NCBI GenBank assembly: GCA_965277875.1
Contig: CBDIDV010000002.1
Location: 2,852,001-2,916,000 of the forward strand
Length of the DNA stretch: 64,000 nt
Source of the DNA: CAWFQB01 sp965277875
GTDB taxonomy: Bacteria > Armatimonadota > Chthonomonadetes > Chthonomonadales > Chthonomonadaceae
Direction: 5' to 3'
Under the pieces are notes generated by a model. The model made no database searches, had not been told where the DNA came from, and saw only the letters and a program-made list of their open reading frames with translations. Every line of letters begins with the position of its first letter. Position 1 is the first letter of the stretch. Both the position numbers and the translations under genes were made by a program. Of this stretch, positions 35,447 to 43,920 are shown piece after piece.

Positions 35447-36884
35447 CTTTAGTTTCCGGTAAATGAAGCGGCTTGCGCCGCCTGTTGCGGCGTTGCTTGT
35501 GCCTTGTGGCGTCTGTGGGCGTCCACTCCGGTCTTCAAGTGGGCCGTGACGCTGTTCTTTTTGCGCAGTTGTGCCGCCAGGTCGGGCAAGTCCGCACAAT
35601 GCACCTGTCCAAGTACGCGCCGCAGCCGTCCGCCCGTGGGCCGCGCCGCCCGATCCCAGAACCCCGAAGCGACCGGCTGGCTGGTCGCGGCGACATACGA
35701 CAGGAGATTACCCGCAAGCAGGGCGAGTTCAGGCAGGCGAAAGCGGCTTTCCTGTCCCCACACATACGCCCGCTCGCAGCCGAGCAGCGGCTTGGCGGCC
35801 AGGGGCAGATGCTCCACGCCCCAGCGTTCCTTGTATAAGCGCCACAACGCCCACGCACTCACGCTCAGGTTCGTTGCCAGCAGCAGCGGTTCCTTGTAGC
35901 GCGGGTCGTAGATGGCGACCAGCCGGAACGTGGGCACGCCCGGTTTGGCGTCGGGCAGAACCAGGTTGTTCCATATCTGCGCTGTCAAACGGTGTGCGCC
36001 GTCGTGCCAGCGCGCCGTGGCGTCACAAGGCGTGGCCGCAATGTCCTTGCCGGCCCGCGTTCGCGCTAAGGGCCGCACGATGTCGCCGCGTGTGGGGCGG
36101 CGTCCGCGTCCTTTGTAGGCGGGCAGTTCGCTGCGCCGCGCCGTCTGGTTGGCGCGGGCGCGGGCCACAAAGCGTAGGTTCTCGGCGGTCAGCAGATCGG
36201 CGAGGGCAAAGCCCGCATCTACAATCAGGGCTTCGCACGCGGCAAGCGTTCTGGCCGCCTGCGCGACCAGCCGCGTTTGCAGGTCACTCTCGCTTTCGCC
36301 TGCCTTGCGCCGCACGAACAAGCGCGGCAGAGCGAAGCGCATGTTACCGATGCGCCCGACGGCCACGCCCAACCCGAAGCAGACGGCAGGCAGGGCCTTG
36401 CCCGCCGTACTCACATAGTGTTTGCTGTCCAGGCCCTGCAAGTGGGGGCGAAAGAAGGCGGTCAGGTCACAGGCGACCGGGCGCACGCCTTCATAACAGG
36501 CGGCAACGAAGCGGCCTTCCTGTATTACCGTCTGCTGCCAGCGGGCGAGCAGGTCGGCGGTGTTCCAGCCGCCATAGCACAGGGCGGCACTACTGCGGCG
36601 CACCGCGGCAGGCGCAAGGCCCAAGCTGTCCAGAGCGGCAAACACGGCTCCGCGCGCGTGGAGGAAACGCCCGGACATAAGCGCGAGGAACAAGTGCAGC
36701 AGGCCCAGGTTCGTGCCGAGCGGCACATCTTCCAGCACTTGCGTGAGCAGGGTACAGATACGGTAGACTAAGAGTGACATCAGGTAAGCCTCGGCCAGTG
36801 TAGTGTGGTAACTCTACTGTACCGCAGCCGCTTGCCTGATGTCGCACCCGAATTGTGTCTACATACTTTTACCGGAAACTAAAG
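35447..36884. mobile_element. IS4-like insertion sequence
   Basis: 1438 bp, with terminal inverted repeats CTTTAGTTTCCGGTAAA at 35447 and its complement ending at 36884. The flanks give a target duplication of ATTATCTATTAT (12 bp; 5 bp also fits because the target is a 7-bp periodic repeat). It landed in the right arm of a GATAATA fold-back repeat. One transposase gene fills it. Confidence 0.9.
35449..36780 (-). CDS. IS4-family-like DDE transposase
   Basis: A 443-residue transposase. Catalytic triad candidates: Asp in VACDLTAFFRPHL, Asp in ALIVDAGFALADLL, and Glu in LYKERWGVEHLPLAAKPLL, which fits the Y-(2)-R-(3)-E-(6)-K signature of IS4-type enzymes. The N-terminus (LLTQVLEDVPLGTNLGLLHLFLALMSG) lacks a recognised DNA-binding domain. 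The stop lies inside the terminal repeat, leaving no spare 3' sequence. Intact by eye, so the element may still be active. Confidence 0.88.
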   Translation of the reverse strand: MSLLVYRICTLLTQVLEDVPLGTNLGLLHLFLALMSGRFLHARGAVFAALDSLGLAPAAVRRSSAALCYGGWNTADLLARWQQTVIQEGRFVAACYEGVRPVACDLTAFFRPHLQGLDSKHYVSTAGKALPAVCFGLGVAVGRIGNMRFALPRLFVRRKAGESESDLQTRLVAQAARTLAACEALIVDAGFALADLLTAENLRFVARARANQTARRSELPAYKGRGRRPTRGDIVRPLARTRAGKDIAATPCDATARWHDGAHRLTAQIWNNLVLPDAKPGVPTFRLVAIYDPRYKEPLLLATNLSVSAWALWRLYKERWGVEHLPLAAKPLLGCERAYVWGQESRFRLPELALLAGNLLSYVAATSQPVASGFWDRAARPTGGRLRRVLGQVHCADLPDLAAQLRKKNSVTAHLKTGVDAHRRHKAQATPQQAAQAASFTGN

Positions 36885-36907
36885 ATTATCTATTATCTAT
36901 TATCTAC
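36885..36907. repeat. GATAATA fold-back repeat, right arm after the IS
   Basis: Three TATTATC units continuing the arm broken at 35446. The end of this arm touches the stop codon of the 36908-37657 gene. Confidence 0.8.
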
Positions 36908-37657
36908 CTACTTGAAATCGTTACGTGTCAGGCGTTCCGTGCTGCCGTTGGCGTAGATGATGACGGCCACGGCCTTGTTGGGGTCGCCGGGATCGTGGGG
37001 GAACGTGAGCAGCTTGGCAAGGGTGTCCTCGCCTTCGGGCGTGTTGCGCGGCGGGATGCGGATATGGGCGTTCGCGCCCTCGCCGGGCATCTCGATAAAC
37101 AGCACCATGCGGCCTGGATCAATGGCCGTGCGCTGCTCATCGGGCGTAACGCGCTCGGTCTTGTAGCCGCTGGCGAGATCGTTGTACACATAGTGCAATG
37201 CCTGGCCGTGTTCGTCCTCGCCGTGCAGGTACGCCATTTTGCCGCCCGGTGTGTTGGGCGGCGCGGACAGGTAGCCCGTCACCTGATCCGTCCACTGCGC
37301 CGCATCGGGCAGCTTGTTGTCCCAGTCCGCCGCGTAGCCCTGTACGGCCTTGTGCAGGGCGCGCAGGTTGTCTTCGGCAACGATGATGTCGCGCGTGTTC
37401 TTAAAGTCCACGAACAGGCGGTACGCGCCAAAGCCGAGCGCGGCCACGACAAACAGCACGCCAGACGCGGAAATCAGGCTTAGCTGGCGCGGCCCCAGCC
37501 GACGCGTGGCCTTGCGTTCGGGCCGCGCGAGCGGCTGCGGTTCAAAGGACGACGCGCCGATAGACGGCGTATCGCCCGGTTGTGATACGCCGGACGGCAT
37601 TTCTGTGGAAGGCTCTTCGGAGGGCCGGGGTTCAAAGGAATTGGCAGGCGGGGTCAT
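36908..37657 (-). CDS. Single-pass membrane protein with pseudopilin-like extracytoplasmic part
   Basis: 249 residues. Residues 1-55 are Pro/Ser/Glu-rich and cytoplasmic; one membrane segment (~60-82, SLISASGVLFVVAALGFGAYRLF). After it, AEDNLRALHKAVQGYAADWDNKLPDAAQWTDQV recalls the region following the helix in DUF1559-type prepilins, which suggests a relative that has lost the prepilin peptidase site. The C-terminus ends VIYANGSTERLTRNDFK. No function known. The stop lies directly against the GATAATA repeat arm. It is downstream of the GNAT and glmL genes on the same strand. Confidence 0.7.
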   Translation of the reverse strand: MTPPANSFEPRPSEEPSTEMPSGVSQPGDTPSIGASSFEPQPLARPERKATRRLGPRQLSLISASGVLFVVAALGFGAYRLFVDFKNTRDIIVAEDNLRALHKAVQGYAADWDNKLPDAAQWTDQVTGYLSAPPNTPGGKMAYLHGEDEHGQALHYVYNDLASGYKTERVTPDEQRTAIDPGRMVLFIEMPGEGANAHIRIPPRNTPEGEDTLAKLLTFPHDPGDPNKAVAVIIYANGSTERLTRNDFK

Positions 37658-37769
37658 GGTCTAACTCTGCTTTCTTGATCTTGCAATGAATCTTGCAATA
37701 ACTGCTTTGCTTAATGAATGCTGCGCCTAGAATATTTTGCCTGGGATGCTCTGACAGGATTGCTTTGCC

Positions 37770-38258
37770 TCAAGCCTTTTGTTTGAGTTCTTTTTTGAGA
37801 AAATAGCGTTTATGCTCGCCGGGGAAATGATCCAGGGTTCCGAAAATCTCATAGCCCCGCTTCTCGTAGAAGGGCAGCGCCTGGAAGTCGAAGGTGTCCA
37901 GGTGCGCGTAGTGGCAGCCGCGCGCTATAGCCTCGGCCTCGGCGGCGGCTAAAAGGCGCGTTCCCCAGCCCTGACCGCGCGCGCGCTCATGCACGGCCAG
38001 GACATCCACGTACAGCCAGTCCCAGTACGTTTCGCCCCACAGCCCGCCCACGATATGATTGCCGCTGTCGCGCAGCACGACGGCCAGATGCTGATGGTCG
38101 TCTTCGCCCATGCGCTCGCGGTTGTAGCGGTTCAGCACCTGCTTGATGGCATGGACTTCGGGCGGCGAAGGCCATTCCTCGACGCCCATTGTCAGCGGCT
38201 CGCTGGGAACAGCCTCCCGGCGGGCCTTGGCGGATTCGGTAGCGGACGCGATTTTCAT
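37770..38258 (-). CDS. GNAT-family N-acetyltransferase
   Basis: A 162-residue acetyl-CoA-dependent acetyltransferase: LAVVLRDSGNHIVGGLWGETYWDWLYVDVLAVHERARGQGWGTRLLAAAEAEAIARG contains motif A with the RxxGxG pyrophosphate loop, followed by AHLDTFDFQALPFYEKRGYEIFGTL and HKRYFLKKEL. This pattern is close to uncharacterised small GNATs acting on small molecules. It stands 150 bp after glmL on the same strand; the substrate cannot be told. Confidence 0.9.
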   Translation of the reverse strand: MKIASATESAKARREAVPSEPLTMGVEEWPSPPEVHAIKQVLNRYNRERMGEDDHQHLAVVLRDSGNHIVGGLWGETYWDWLYVDVLAVHERARGQGWGTRLLAAAEAEAIARGCHYAHLDTFDFQALPFYEKRGYEIFGTLDHFPGEHKRYFLKKELKQKA

Positions 38259-38410
38259 AATGAATGCACTTCTCCGGTACTCTCATGGAGGCTTCCCGAC
38301 AGGGATGTTTCTATGGGAATGGCGGCTGAACCCGCAGCAGCAAGGGCGCAAAGTCGGCCTGCGCGGACGGAAGGGGTGTTTCCCTGAAAGCATGTTTCCC
38401 TGGAAGGCTC

Positions 38411-40321
38411 TTATTCTCCGGCGGGGATGTCAAGAGCGCGCAGCCATTCGCGCAGCTTGCCGACGCGGGCGGCATCTTCGAGGGGCAGCTGCAGGGGACG
38501 GCCCCGCGCGTCCAGAATCAGGCCGACCACGCCGCCCTGTACGTGGCGCGCAATCGCTTTGCCTTTGCCCTCGCCCAGATCAAACCCTTTTGCGGGGGTA
38601 ACGACAATGTCCGCGCTTTCACCCACGCCCAGCGGCAGGACGCGCAGCTCGCCGAACGGCACGTCATGTGTTGTACCGCTCCATTGCACGCTCAGGCACG
38701 GCTCTCCCGCCTTTGCTACGCCAATCGGGGCCACGCATGTTCCCAGATAGATCAAACAATCGCGTTCAAACACCTGAGTGGCCGCCTGGGGGTGAACCGT
38801 AGACAAAATACCAAGCTGCGGCATCATGAAAATCGAGTCCACGGTCAGCAGGGTCACGCCTTCCGGCTGATACGCGTCGAGCATCATCAGGGCCGACTGC
38901 GCGCGGCGCGGCGCGTGGGAAAGCACGCCGCCCGACCCGACGACCATATCCAGGTCCAGCAGATTAACCAGTGTCTGCCCCGTGTTTTTCTGGTCGAACA
39001 GACTGCCGATGTTTTTGTCGCGAGCCACGCCCGTCAGGCCGCGCGCCAGCGACTTGTGATGTTCAAAGGCCAGCCGCAGGGCCTCGCGGCACACGGCCTG
39101 CTCGATGTGCAGATCGGCCATGCGCTGCGGAATCGTCGTGGGACGGATCATCTTATTACGCAGTTGATTACGCAGATCCGCTTCCGACACGTCGAACGGC
39201 AGCCAGCGCCGGATGTTCGCCACGCCCGCCTCGGTCAGCACATTGCAGATCGAGTACGACATGCCCAGGTTCGCCGACACGGTGCGGTTGAACACGCCGC
39301 CGAATACGCTGAACACGTCTGTCGTCGCCCCGCCGATGTCTACGCCCAGCACATTGATTTGCTTTTGCGCGGCGATGGTTTCCATGATCTTGCCGACCGC
39401 GTTGGGCGTGGACATGATGCCCGCGCTCGTCCATGTCGAGAGTTTGCCGTAGCCCGGAGCCTGCTGCATCACATGTTCCAGAAACAGTTCGTGGATGGCC
39501 TCGCGGGCGGGGAGGAGGTTTTCGCGCTCCATCGCGGGGCGCAGGTTATCCACCTGTTTGAGGGATACACGATCTTTGAGCAGTTCGGCCACGGCCGCGA
39601 ACGCATGTTTGTTGCCCGCGTAGATCACGGGCAGGTTCAGGCCCAGGCCCAGGCGCGGCTTGGGATCGGCGCTGACCAGCATCTCGGCCATTTCCACCAG
39701 GTGGCTGACCGTGCCGCCGTCCGTGCCGCCCGCCATCAGGATCATGTCGGGGCGCAGTTGGCGCAGGCGTTCCACGCGCTCATGCTCCTTGCGGTCGTCG
39801 TTGACGGCCATCACATCAATCACAATCGCGCCCGCGCCCAATGCGGCCCGCTGCGCCGACTCGGCGCTCATGCTCTTGACCACGCCCGCCACCGTCATCT
39901 GCAGTCCGCCGCCCGCGCTGGACGTGGACAGATACAGATCCACGCCGGTTTTGGCGTCCAGCGCGGGCGTCATCGGCTTGCCGCCGTTGGAGTCGGGCGT
40001 CCCCAAAATCGTTTTGCCGCTGAGTTCCTCGACCTCGCGCACCGCGTTCGTCACGCCGACCGTAACATCGTCGAAGGGCGCTTCCACGGTTGTCGGCGCT
40101 TCCCCCCGCACGGCCAGCCGGTACTCGCCGCTCGGCTGCAATTCGATAAGAATGGCTTTTGTGGTCGTGCTGCCGCAGTCGGTCGCCAGTATACTGCGTA
40201 CCCGCGACATATTCGGGAGGGGCGCGTATTCCGGCGCGGGGGCATGGGCGGGCGCGACGCCGTTTGCGCTATTACTTGACGCCACATTTATATTCAAGTC
40301 ATGGGAAGTAGGTTGAGACAT
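38411..40321 (-). CDS. glmL: GlmL/MutL-type glutamate mutase accessory protein
   Basis: A 636-residue ASKHA-fold ATPase-like protein. Residues 1-37 are a disordered extension; the core begins SRVRSILATDCGSTTTKAILIE (phosphate-1 loop). A second ATPase motif is NVLGVDIGGATTDVFSVFGG. MAGGTDGGTVSHLVEMAEML and VVGSGGVLSHAPRRAQSALMMLDAYQPEGVT are also characteristic. Partners GlmE/GlmS of B12-dependent glutamate mutase are absent here, so its role may differ. A repeated start-region (40314-40347 and 42212-42245) shows that a cassette has been inserted just upstream of its start. Confidence 0.88.
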   Translation of the reverse strand: MSQPTSHDLNINVASSNSANGVAPAHAPAPEYAPLPNMSRVRSILATDCGSTTTKAILIELQPSGEYRLAVRGEAPTTVEAPFDDVTVGVTNAVREVEELSGKTILGTPDSNGGKPMTPALDAKTGVDLYLSTSSAGGGLQMTVAGVVKSMSAESAQRAALGAGAIVIDVMAVNDDRKEHERVERLRQLRPDMILMAGGTDGGTVSHLVEMAEMLVSADPKPRLGLGLNLPVIYAGNKHAFAAVAELLKDRVSLKQVDNLRPAMERENLLPAREAIHELFLEHVMQQAPGYGKLSTWTSAGIMSTPNAVGKIMETIAAQKQINVLGVDIGGATTDVFSVFGGVFNRTVSANLGMSYSICNVLTEAGVANIRRWLPFDVSEADLRNQLRNKMIRPTTIPQRMADLHIEQAVCREALRLAFEHHKSLARGLTGVARDKNIGSLFDQKNTGQTLVNLLDLDMVVGSGGVLSHAPRRAQSALMMLDAYQPEGVTLLTVDSIFMMPQLGILSTVHPQAATQVFERDCLIYLGTCVAPIGVAKAGEPCLSVQWSGTTHDVPFGELRVLPLGVGESADIVVTPAKGFDLGEGKGKAIARHVQGGVVGLILDARGRPLQLPLEDAARVGKLREWLRALDIPAGE

Positions 40322-40347
40322 GCCGCCATTTTAACACAAAGGGCCGC
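40314..40347. repeat. Direct repeat over the glmL start, left copy
   Basis: TGAGACATGCCGCCATTTTA and the next 14 bases recur at 42212-42245 with one mismatch; weaker similarity continues about 30 bp further. It covers the glmL start codon and the sequence before it. Confidence 0.75.
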
Positions 40348-40377
40348 ATTCACGCAAACCCTGCGCGAATGCGGCCC
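40341..40377 (-). terminator. Intrinsic terminator upstream of glmL
   Basis: GGGCCGCATTC (40341-40351) pairs with GAATGCGGCCC (40367-40377); the minus-strand exit is TTTGTGTT. It would end the transcript of the small gene at 40473. Confidence 0.65.
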
Positions 40378-40472
40378 GATATGCTGCGACAACCAACGCT
40401 TACAAGGACGCTTGCAGCAAAACGCGTCGTCCGATCCTGAACAATGACTTGCGAAAGTAGGAGAAACAAAGT

Positions 40473-40727
40473 TTACGGAACGGCCAACAACTCGGTAAAC
40501 TTACGGCCCGTGTCTTCGGAAAGGTGAGCGTCCCCAAAGTCAAACAACCCCACCCGTCCCGCAAGTCGTTCGGCAAGCGTCACTCCCGGCTCGCTCTCGA
40601 CAGGGGCCTCGATGTTGTTTTGTGTAGGAGCAGGAACGATAAGCCAAAGTTTCGGCAGGCCGCGAAACTCCTCGGCATGGGTCGAAAGTTCTTCCCATGT
40701 CCCTTCATACACTTTTGTTTGCGCCAT
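40473..40727 (-). CDS. Small hypothetical protein (possible antitoxin-like)
   Basis: 84 residues from ATG 40727 (GGAGGT at 7 nt). Begins TKVYEGTWEELSTHAEEFRGLPKLWLIVPA, a short pattern that I have seen in unassigned proteins of Chloroflexi and cyanobacteria, and ends in a polar helix. No domain recognised. It starts inside the 3' end of the uracil-glycosylase-like gene (23-bp overlap), so the two are co-translated. Its size and position beside a VapC module are compatible with an antitoxin, but nothing in the sequence proves it. Confidence 0.65.
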   Translation of the reverse strand: MAQTKVYEGTWEELSTHAEEFRGLPKLWLIVPAPTQNNIEAPVESEPGVTLAERLAGRVGLFDFGDAHLSEDTGRKFTELLAVP

Positions 40728-41379
40728 CGTTCTTACCTCCAGACTCTTCATCTCCCATGCCCATCTTTGTAAATTGGGACATATTTAACAGTTTTGCTAC
40801 TAATGGATGCCAGTCAAGGGGGCGGAAGCCTCTTGTAGTAGAAGGATGATGTATACGTCCTGCCAAGGCTGTTCCGTATATCCTTGTTTGAGTAGATTTA
40901 CCGTTCGCTGAAACTGCCTCGGAAGCGTGATCTGACGCAGGCATATTGTTCCAAAGGCGTTCACTGATGACAAGTATGCAGGCAGGCTTTAGAGTCTCAA
41001 GAATTTCCTCAAACGGAACCTGAGCAGAGTTCCACATCCGTTCTACAGGAGCCTGACTGTGGTTGTCACCCACAAACTCCTGGATGTAGTTGTAAAAAGC
41101 CACGGACTCCCAAAACATGCGCTTGTCATCCAGTGCCGGAGAGCCTTGTGAACCAACAACCGTATTCAAAATCTTTGTCAGGAAGCTTGGATTCCAGTTC
41201 GCAAACTTATAACCTCCCACATAATGCTTTATCAATTCGATGGTGAAATCTCGGCTTGTATGAATTCCTTCTCGGTCGTAGTGGGACTCTCCGAGTATTA
41301 GAAAAGGCGCTCCCCATGTGCTGACTTCTCCATAGCTCTTTCCAATCCAAGGTTTAAATCGTACTTGGTCCGTATACAT
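40705..41379 (-). CDS. Uracil-DNA glycosylase-superfamily-like protein
   Basis: 224 residues. APFLILGESHYDREG resembles motif A of the UDG fold, and GRIHHPSTTRGF resembles the HPS motif B, with LKPACILVISERLWNNM as the central beta strand. It is too divergent for an enzymatic prediction and lacks a clear iron-sulfur cysteine set. ATG 41379 is preferred to a GTG 15 nt earlier, though neither has a strong ribosome site. It sits in a cassette with a small hypothetical and a toxin-antitoxin pair, which suggests a mobile or defence-type setting. The fold assignment is an inference from two short motifs. Confidence 0.55.
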   Translation of the reverse strand: MYTDQVRFKPWIGKSYGEVSTWGAPFLILGESHYDREGIHTSRDFTIELIKHYVGGYKFANWNPSFLTKILNTVVGSQGSPALDDKRMFWESVAFYNYIQEFVGDNHSQAPVERMWNSAQVPFEEILETLKPACILVISERLWNNMPASDHASEAVSANGKSTQTRIYGTALAGRIHHPSTTRGFRPLDWHPLVAKLLNMSQFTKMGMGDEESGGKNDGANKSV

Positions 41380-41480
41380 GATAGCTCTATCCACCCAAGC
41401 ATTTGCTGACAGTCACTGCTATGGTCTATGCGCGTCTTACAGCCTGCCCCGCAGAAAGATTTACAAGACGCCTGTGTTTG

Positions 41481-41876
41481 TTACGGCACAACGCGAATCG
41501 AGCCAAACTGCTGGAAATGATGGTCGAAGGCAAAAGCGACCGTGATGCCAAGCCGTTCCATAACCACTTTGCTTAGGCAGTCCGTGAAACTCCACTCCTT
41601 ATCGCTATACCTGCGAAACACGTCCCATGCCTGCCGCACATCGTCTTCGCTGACATGGTAGATTGTTGTCACTGAACTCTGAAAGAACAATATGCCTAGA
41701 GCCAATGCCCGCTGTGGATGCCCACGCGCTTTCAATAGTGTTAATGTTTCATCAACGATATAGTCGGTAGTAAGTAGAGGTTCTTTGTTAGCGCGCCGCC
41801 ATTTTTCTGCGACCGTGTGGTTGGTGTCGCTAGGAATAGCGGAGGCAAACCAGGCACTCGTGTCAACAAAGATCAT
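41481..41876 (-). CDS. vapC: VapC-type PIN-domain ribonuclease toxin
   Basis: A 131-residue PIN protein: MIFVDTSAWFA (Asp5), DYIVDETLTLLKARG (Glu near 43) and EWSFTDCLSKVVMERLG (Asp near 98) give the acidic Mg2+ site, and AFAFDHHFQQFG closes the fold. Such toxins cut tRNA or rRNA and are held by a cognate antitoxin. The ATG overlaps the stop of the antitoxin gene by 4 bp (ATGA), the standard layout. The target is not predictable. Confidence 0.92.
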   Translation of the reverse strand: MIFVDTSAWFASAIPSDTNHTVAEKWRRANKEPLLTTDYIVDETLTLLKARGHPQRALALGILFFQSSVTTIYHVSEDDVRQAWDVFRRYSDKEWSFTDCLSKVVMERLGITVAFAFDHHFQQFGSIRVVP

Positions 41877-42148
41877 TTTGCGCCTGCGCTCCCGTACAAA
41901 ATGCGGTCGTGGTCACGACTGCTAAACTCTACGCCCTCCGTTTCCAGCGGCATGGCGGCAATCGCGTCCATCATATCGGCAGGCGGCATGGCGGCAATTG
42001 CGGCCAAAAGTTCGGCGGGCGAACGGGCTATAGAGATAGGTTCAGGCACGTTTACTGTGACCTCGACGCGCGTTCCCTCGGCCAGAGGAATGGTGTGCGC
42101 CAGACGCAAAACGCCCTGTTCGTAAATGGCTTCAACAGTGGTTGTCAT
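41873..42148 (-). CDS. DUF104-like antitoxin
   Basis: 91 residues from ATG 42148 (AGGAG at 9 nt). TTTVEAIYEQGVLRLAHTIPLAEGTRVEVTVNVPEP is the AF2212/DUF104-type antitoxin fold that precedes PIN toxins. After it come two near repeats (AAIAAMPPADMMDAIAAMPLETEG) and a C-terminal EFSSRDHDRILYG tail that probably wraps the toxin. Coupled to vapC by a 4-bp overlap. A longer in-frame opening upstream reaches the duplicated glmL region and is not coding in my view. Confidence 0.88.
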   Translation of the reverse strand: MTTTVEAIYEQGVLRLAHTIPLAEGTRVEVTVNVPEPISIARSPAELLAAIAAMPPADMMDAIAAMPLETEGVEFSSRDHDRILYGSAGAK

Positions 42149-42211
42149 GTTCTTGCTTCTCCTATGCCCTGCCGCGTACAAAATCGATTCTCCACCTTCA
42201 CAGAAAGAGGC

Positions 42212-42245
42212 TGAGACATGCCGCCATTTTAACATAAAGGGCCGG
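42212..42245. repeat. Direct repeat over a glmL-like start, right copy
   Basis: Matches 40314-40347 with one mismatch. Read on the minus strand it begins MSQP like GlmL, then diverges and meets a stop after 24 codons, so it is a relic of the glmL 5' end. Confidence 0.75.
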
Positions 42246-42350
42246 GTTCGCGCAAATCCGGTCCGGATGCGAGCTGCTGCCCCCAATCCTGACAGCTTGA
42301 CATGGGCGCACAGGCTGATGCTTTCCCTGTTTGCTGCCGGCGACAATCAC

Positions 42351-42726
42351 AACAGCAGCGTGAACGAGGAGCTGTTGGGACGCTTCGGCCCCGACTTTGA
42401 ACTGGCTGTGCTAAACGCCCTGGCGCAAATCGGAACCGGGGATGATGCGGCTCATGTCCGCTCGCTCGCCCACGACGGTTCCACGGCCTACAATCGCGCT
42501 GTACGGGCCAGAGCGCGTCCAGGTTCTGCCCCTGCTCGAAGCGCGCTTGGAAAAAGAACAGGTGGGCCGAACCCTGCTGCGCGGCGCGAGCGCCCCGCCC
42601 GCGTCCGAAGAACAATTGCTGTGCGCCGCCTCGGACGCCCACAACACGCACGTCATAAGCTCCGACGAATTGCTGCGTTCCCTGACTGTCACGCCTCCAC
42701 GTTATCAGGCCACACAAACAAGCGAA
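42351..42726 (+). pseudogene. Frameshifted remnant of a HEAT-repeat-like protein gene
   Basis: The first part reads VNEELLGRFGPDFELAVLNALAQIGTGDDAAHVRSLAHDG, a HEAT-type helix pair; near 42500 the frame changes and continues as LPLLEARLEKEQVGRTLLRGASAPP..EEQLLCAASDAH..SSDELLRSL, the familiar tail of such proteins. There is no clear start upstream. An IS3-family element sits directly after. The 200 bp before it hold the relic of the glmL start. Confidence 0.6.
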
Positions 42727-42800
42727 GAGTATAGTGACCCCATTTGTCAAGACAAATTTTCGTCCTGTTTAAGGTGGTCGGTGTGCCGATCTTTGTCGGC

Positions 42801-43920
42801 CTAGCAGCCGAGCGATTGACGGTACACGGCTGCCGGTGTCTGGTAGCCCAGCGCCTGGTGCGGACGCGCTTCATTATAGAAGTGGAAGTAGGCGCACAGT
42901 CCGCTTTGCACTTCGTTAGGCGTTTCATATCCTTTCAGATATACGTCTTCGTATTTGACGGTTCGCCACAAGCGTTCTACAAAGATGTTGTCTAAGGCGC
43001 GGCCTCGCCCATCCATGCTGATTGCAATGTCTTCCGCCAGCAGGCGACCGGTAAACTCCCTGCTCGTGAACTGAACGCCCTGATCGCTGTTAAAGATATG
43101 CGGCTTGCCGCTTGTCAGTGCCTGTTCCAGCCCTTCTATACAGAAGGCGGTGTCCATTGTGTTGGAAAGCTGCCAGGCCAGGACGAAGCGGCTGTACCAA
43201 TCGATCACAGCAAACAGGTACACAAATCCCTTCGGCATGGGAATATACGTGATGTCGCCGCTCCACACCTGATTGACGTGGTCGATCTTGACGCCGCGCA
43301 GCAGGTAAGGATAGGTCGGGTTCTCAGGCGACGGGCGGCTTGTATTCGGGCCGGGAACCATTGCCTGCAAGCCCATGACCTGCATCAAGCGGGCAATCCG
43401 CTTCTTGTTGACCTCGTATCCACCCTGGCGCAGCATACGCGTGACCTTGCGGTAGCCGAAGAACGGGTGCGCGGTGTACTCTTCATCTATCAGGCGCATC
43501 AGGCGTAGGTTGAGTTCGCTCTCGCCACGCGGTTGGTAGTAGTAGCCGGAGCGAGACAAACCTAACAGTTCACATTGGCGCGCGATGCTGATCTGCGGAT
43601 GACGGGCTTCGACGCGCTGCCGCAGTACATCAAGAGAGCCGTCCTGATTTTTTTTTGAGCCAGTCGAGTTCGACCTTGAGCTGCCCGATCTGCTGGTAGA
43701 GTTGATCCGTGAGTTCTTCTTGGTCTTTGTCGTCCTTGACGCGCTTGTCGGCAAAGACGGTGGGCAGGCTATCGAGCAGTTGCTTCTTCCACTGCATCAG
43801 CAGATTGGGATGCACTTGCGCTTCGCTTGCGATCTCCGCGAGAGTGCGGCTGCCTTTGACCACTTCGAGCGCCAACTTGGCCTTGAACTCGGCAGAATAG
43901 CGTTTACGTAGTGTGGACAT
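42801..43920 (-). CDS. IS3-family OrfAB transposase (orfA-orfB, -1 frameshift)
   Basis: The orfB frame is open from about 43754 to 42801 without a start of its own. It holds the integrase core: VWSGDITYIPMPKGFVYLFAVIDWYSRFVLAW (first Asp), IFNSDQGVQFTSREF (second Asp), DNIFVERLWRTVKYEDVY (Glu), and ends ARPHQALGYQTPAAVY. Ribosomes would slip -1 on nine A's (complement of 43648-43656) after ..ELDWLKKK to read NQDGSLDVLRQ and make the full fusion. An N-terminal HTH_21-like part (ISIARQCELLGLSRSGYYY) precedes the core. All catalytic residues are intact. Confidence 0.9.
43630..43920 (-). CDS. IS3-family OrfA (HTH protein)
   Basis: 96 residues: RKRYSAEFKAKLALEVVKGSRTLAEIASEAQVHPNLLMQWKKQLL is the helix-turn-helix that binds the IS ends, followed by a leucine-zipper-like segment (ELTDQLYQQIGQLKVELDWL). 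Without frameshifting, translation ends at GRLS. OrfA alone commonly represses or modulates transposition. Confidence 0.9.
   Translation of the reverse strand: MSTLRKRYSAEFKAKLALEVVKGSRTLAEIASEAQVHPNLLMQWKKQLLDSLPTVFADKRVKDDKDQEELTDQLYQQIGQLKVELDWLKKKSGRLS

Noticed and set aside
38543..40279. Plus-strand frame of 578 codons over glmL
   Set aside because: Antisense shadow; the minus strand has both ASKHA motifs.
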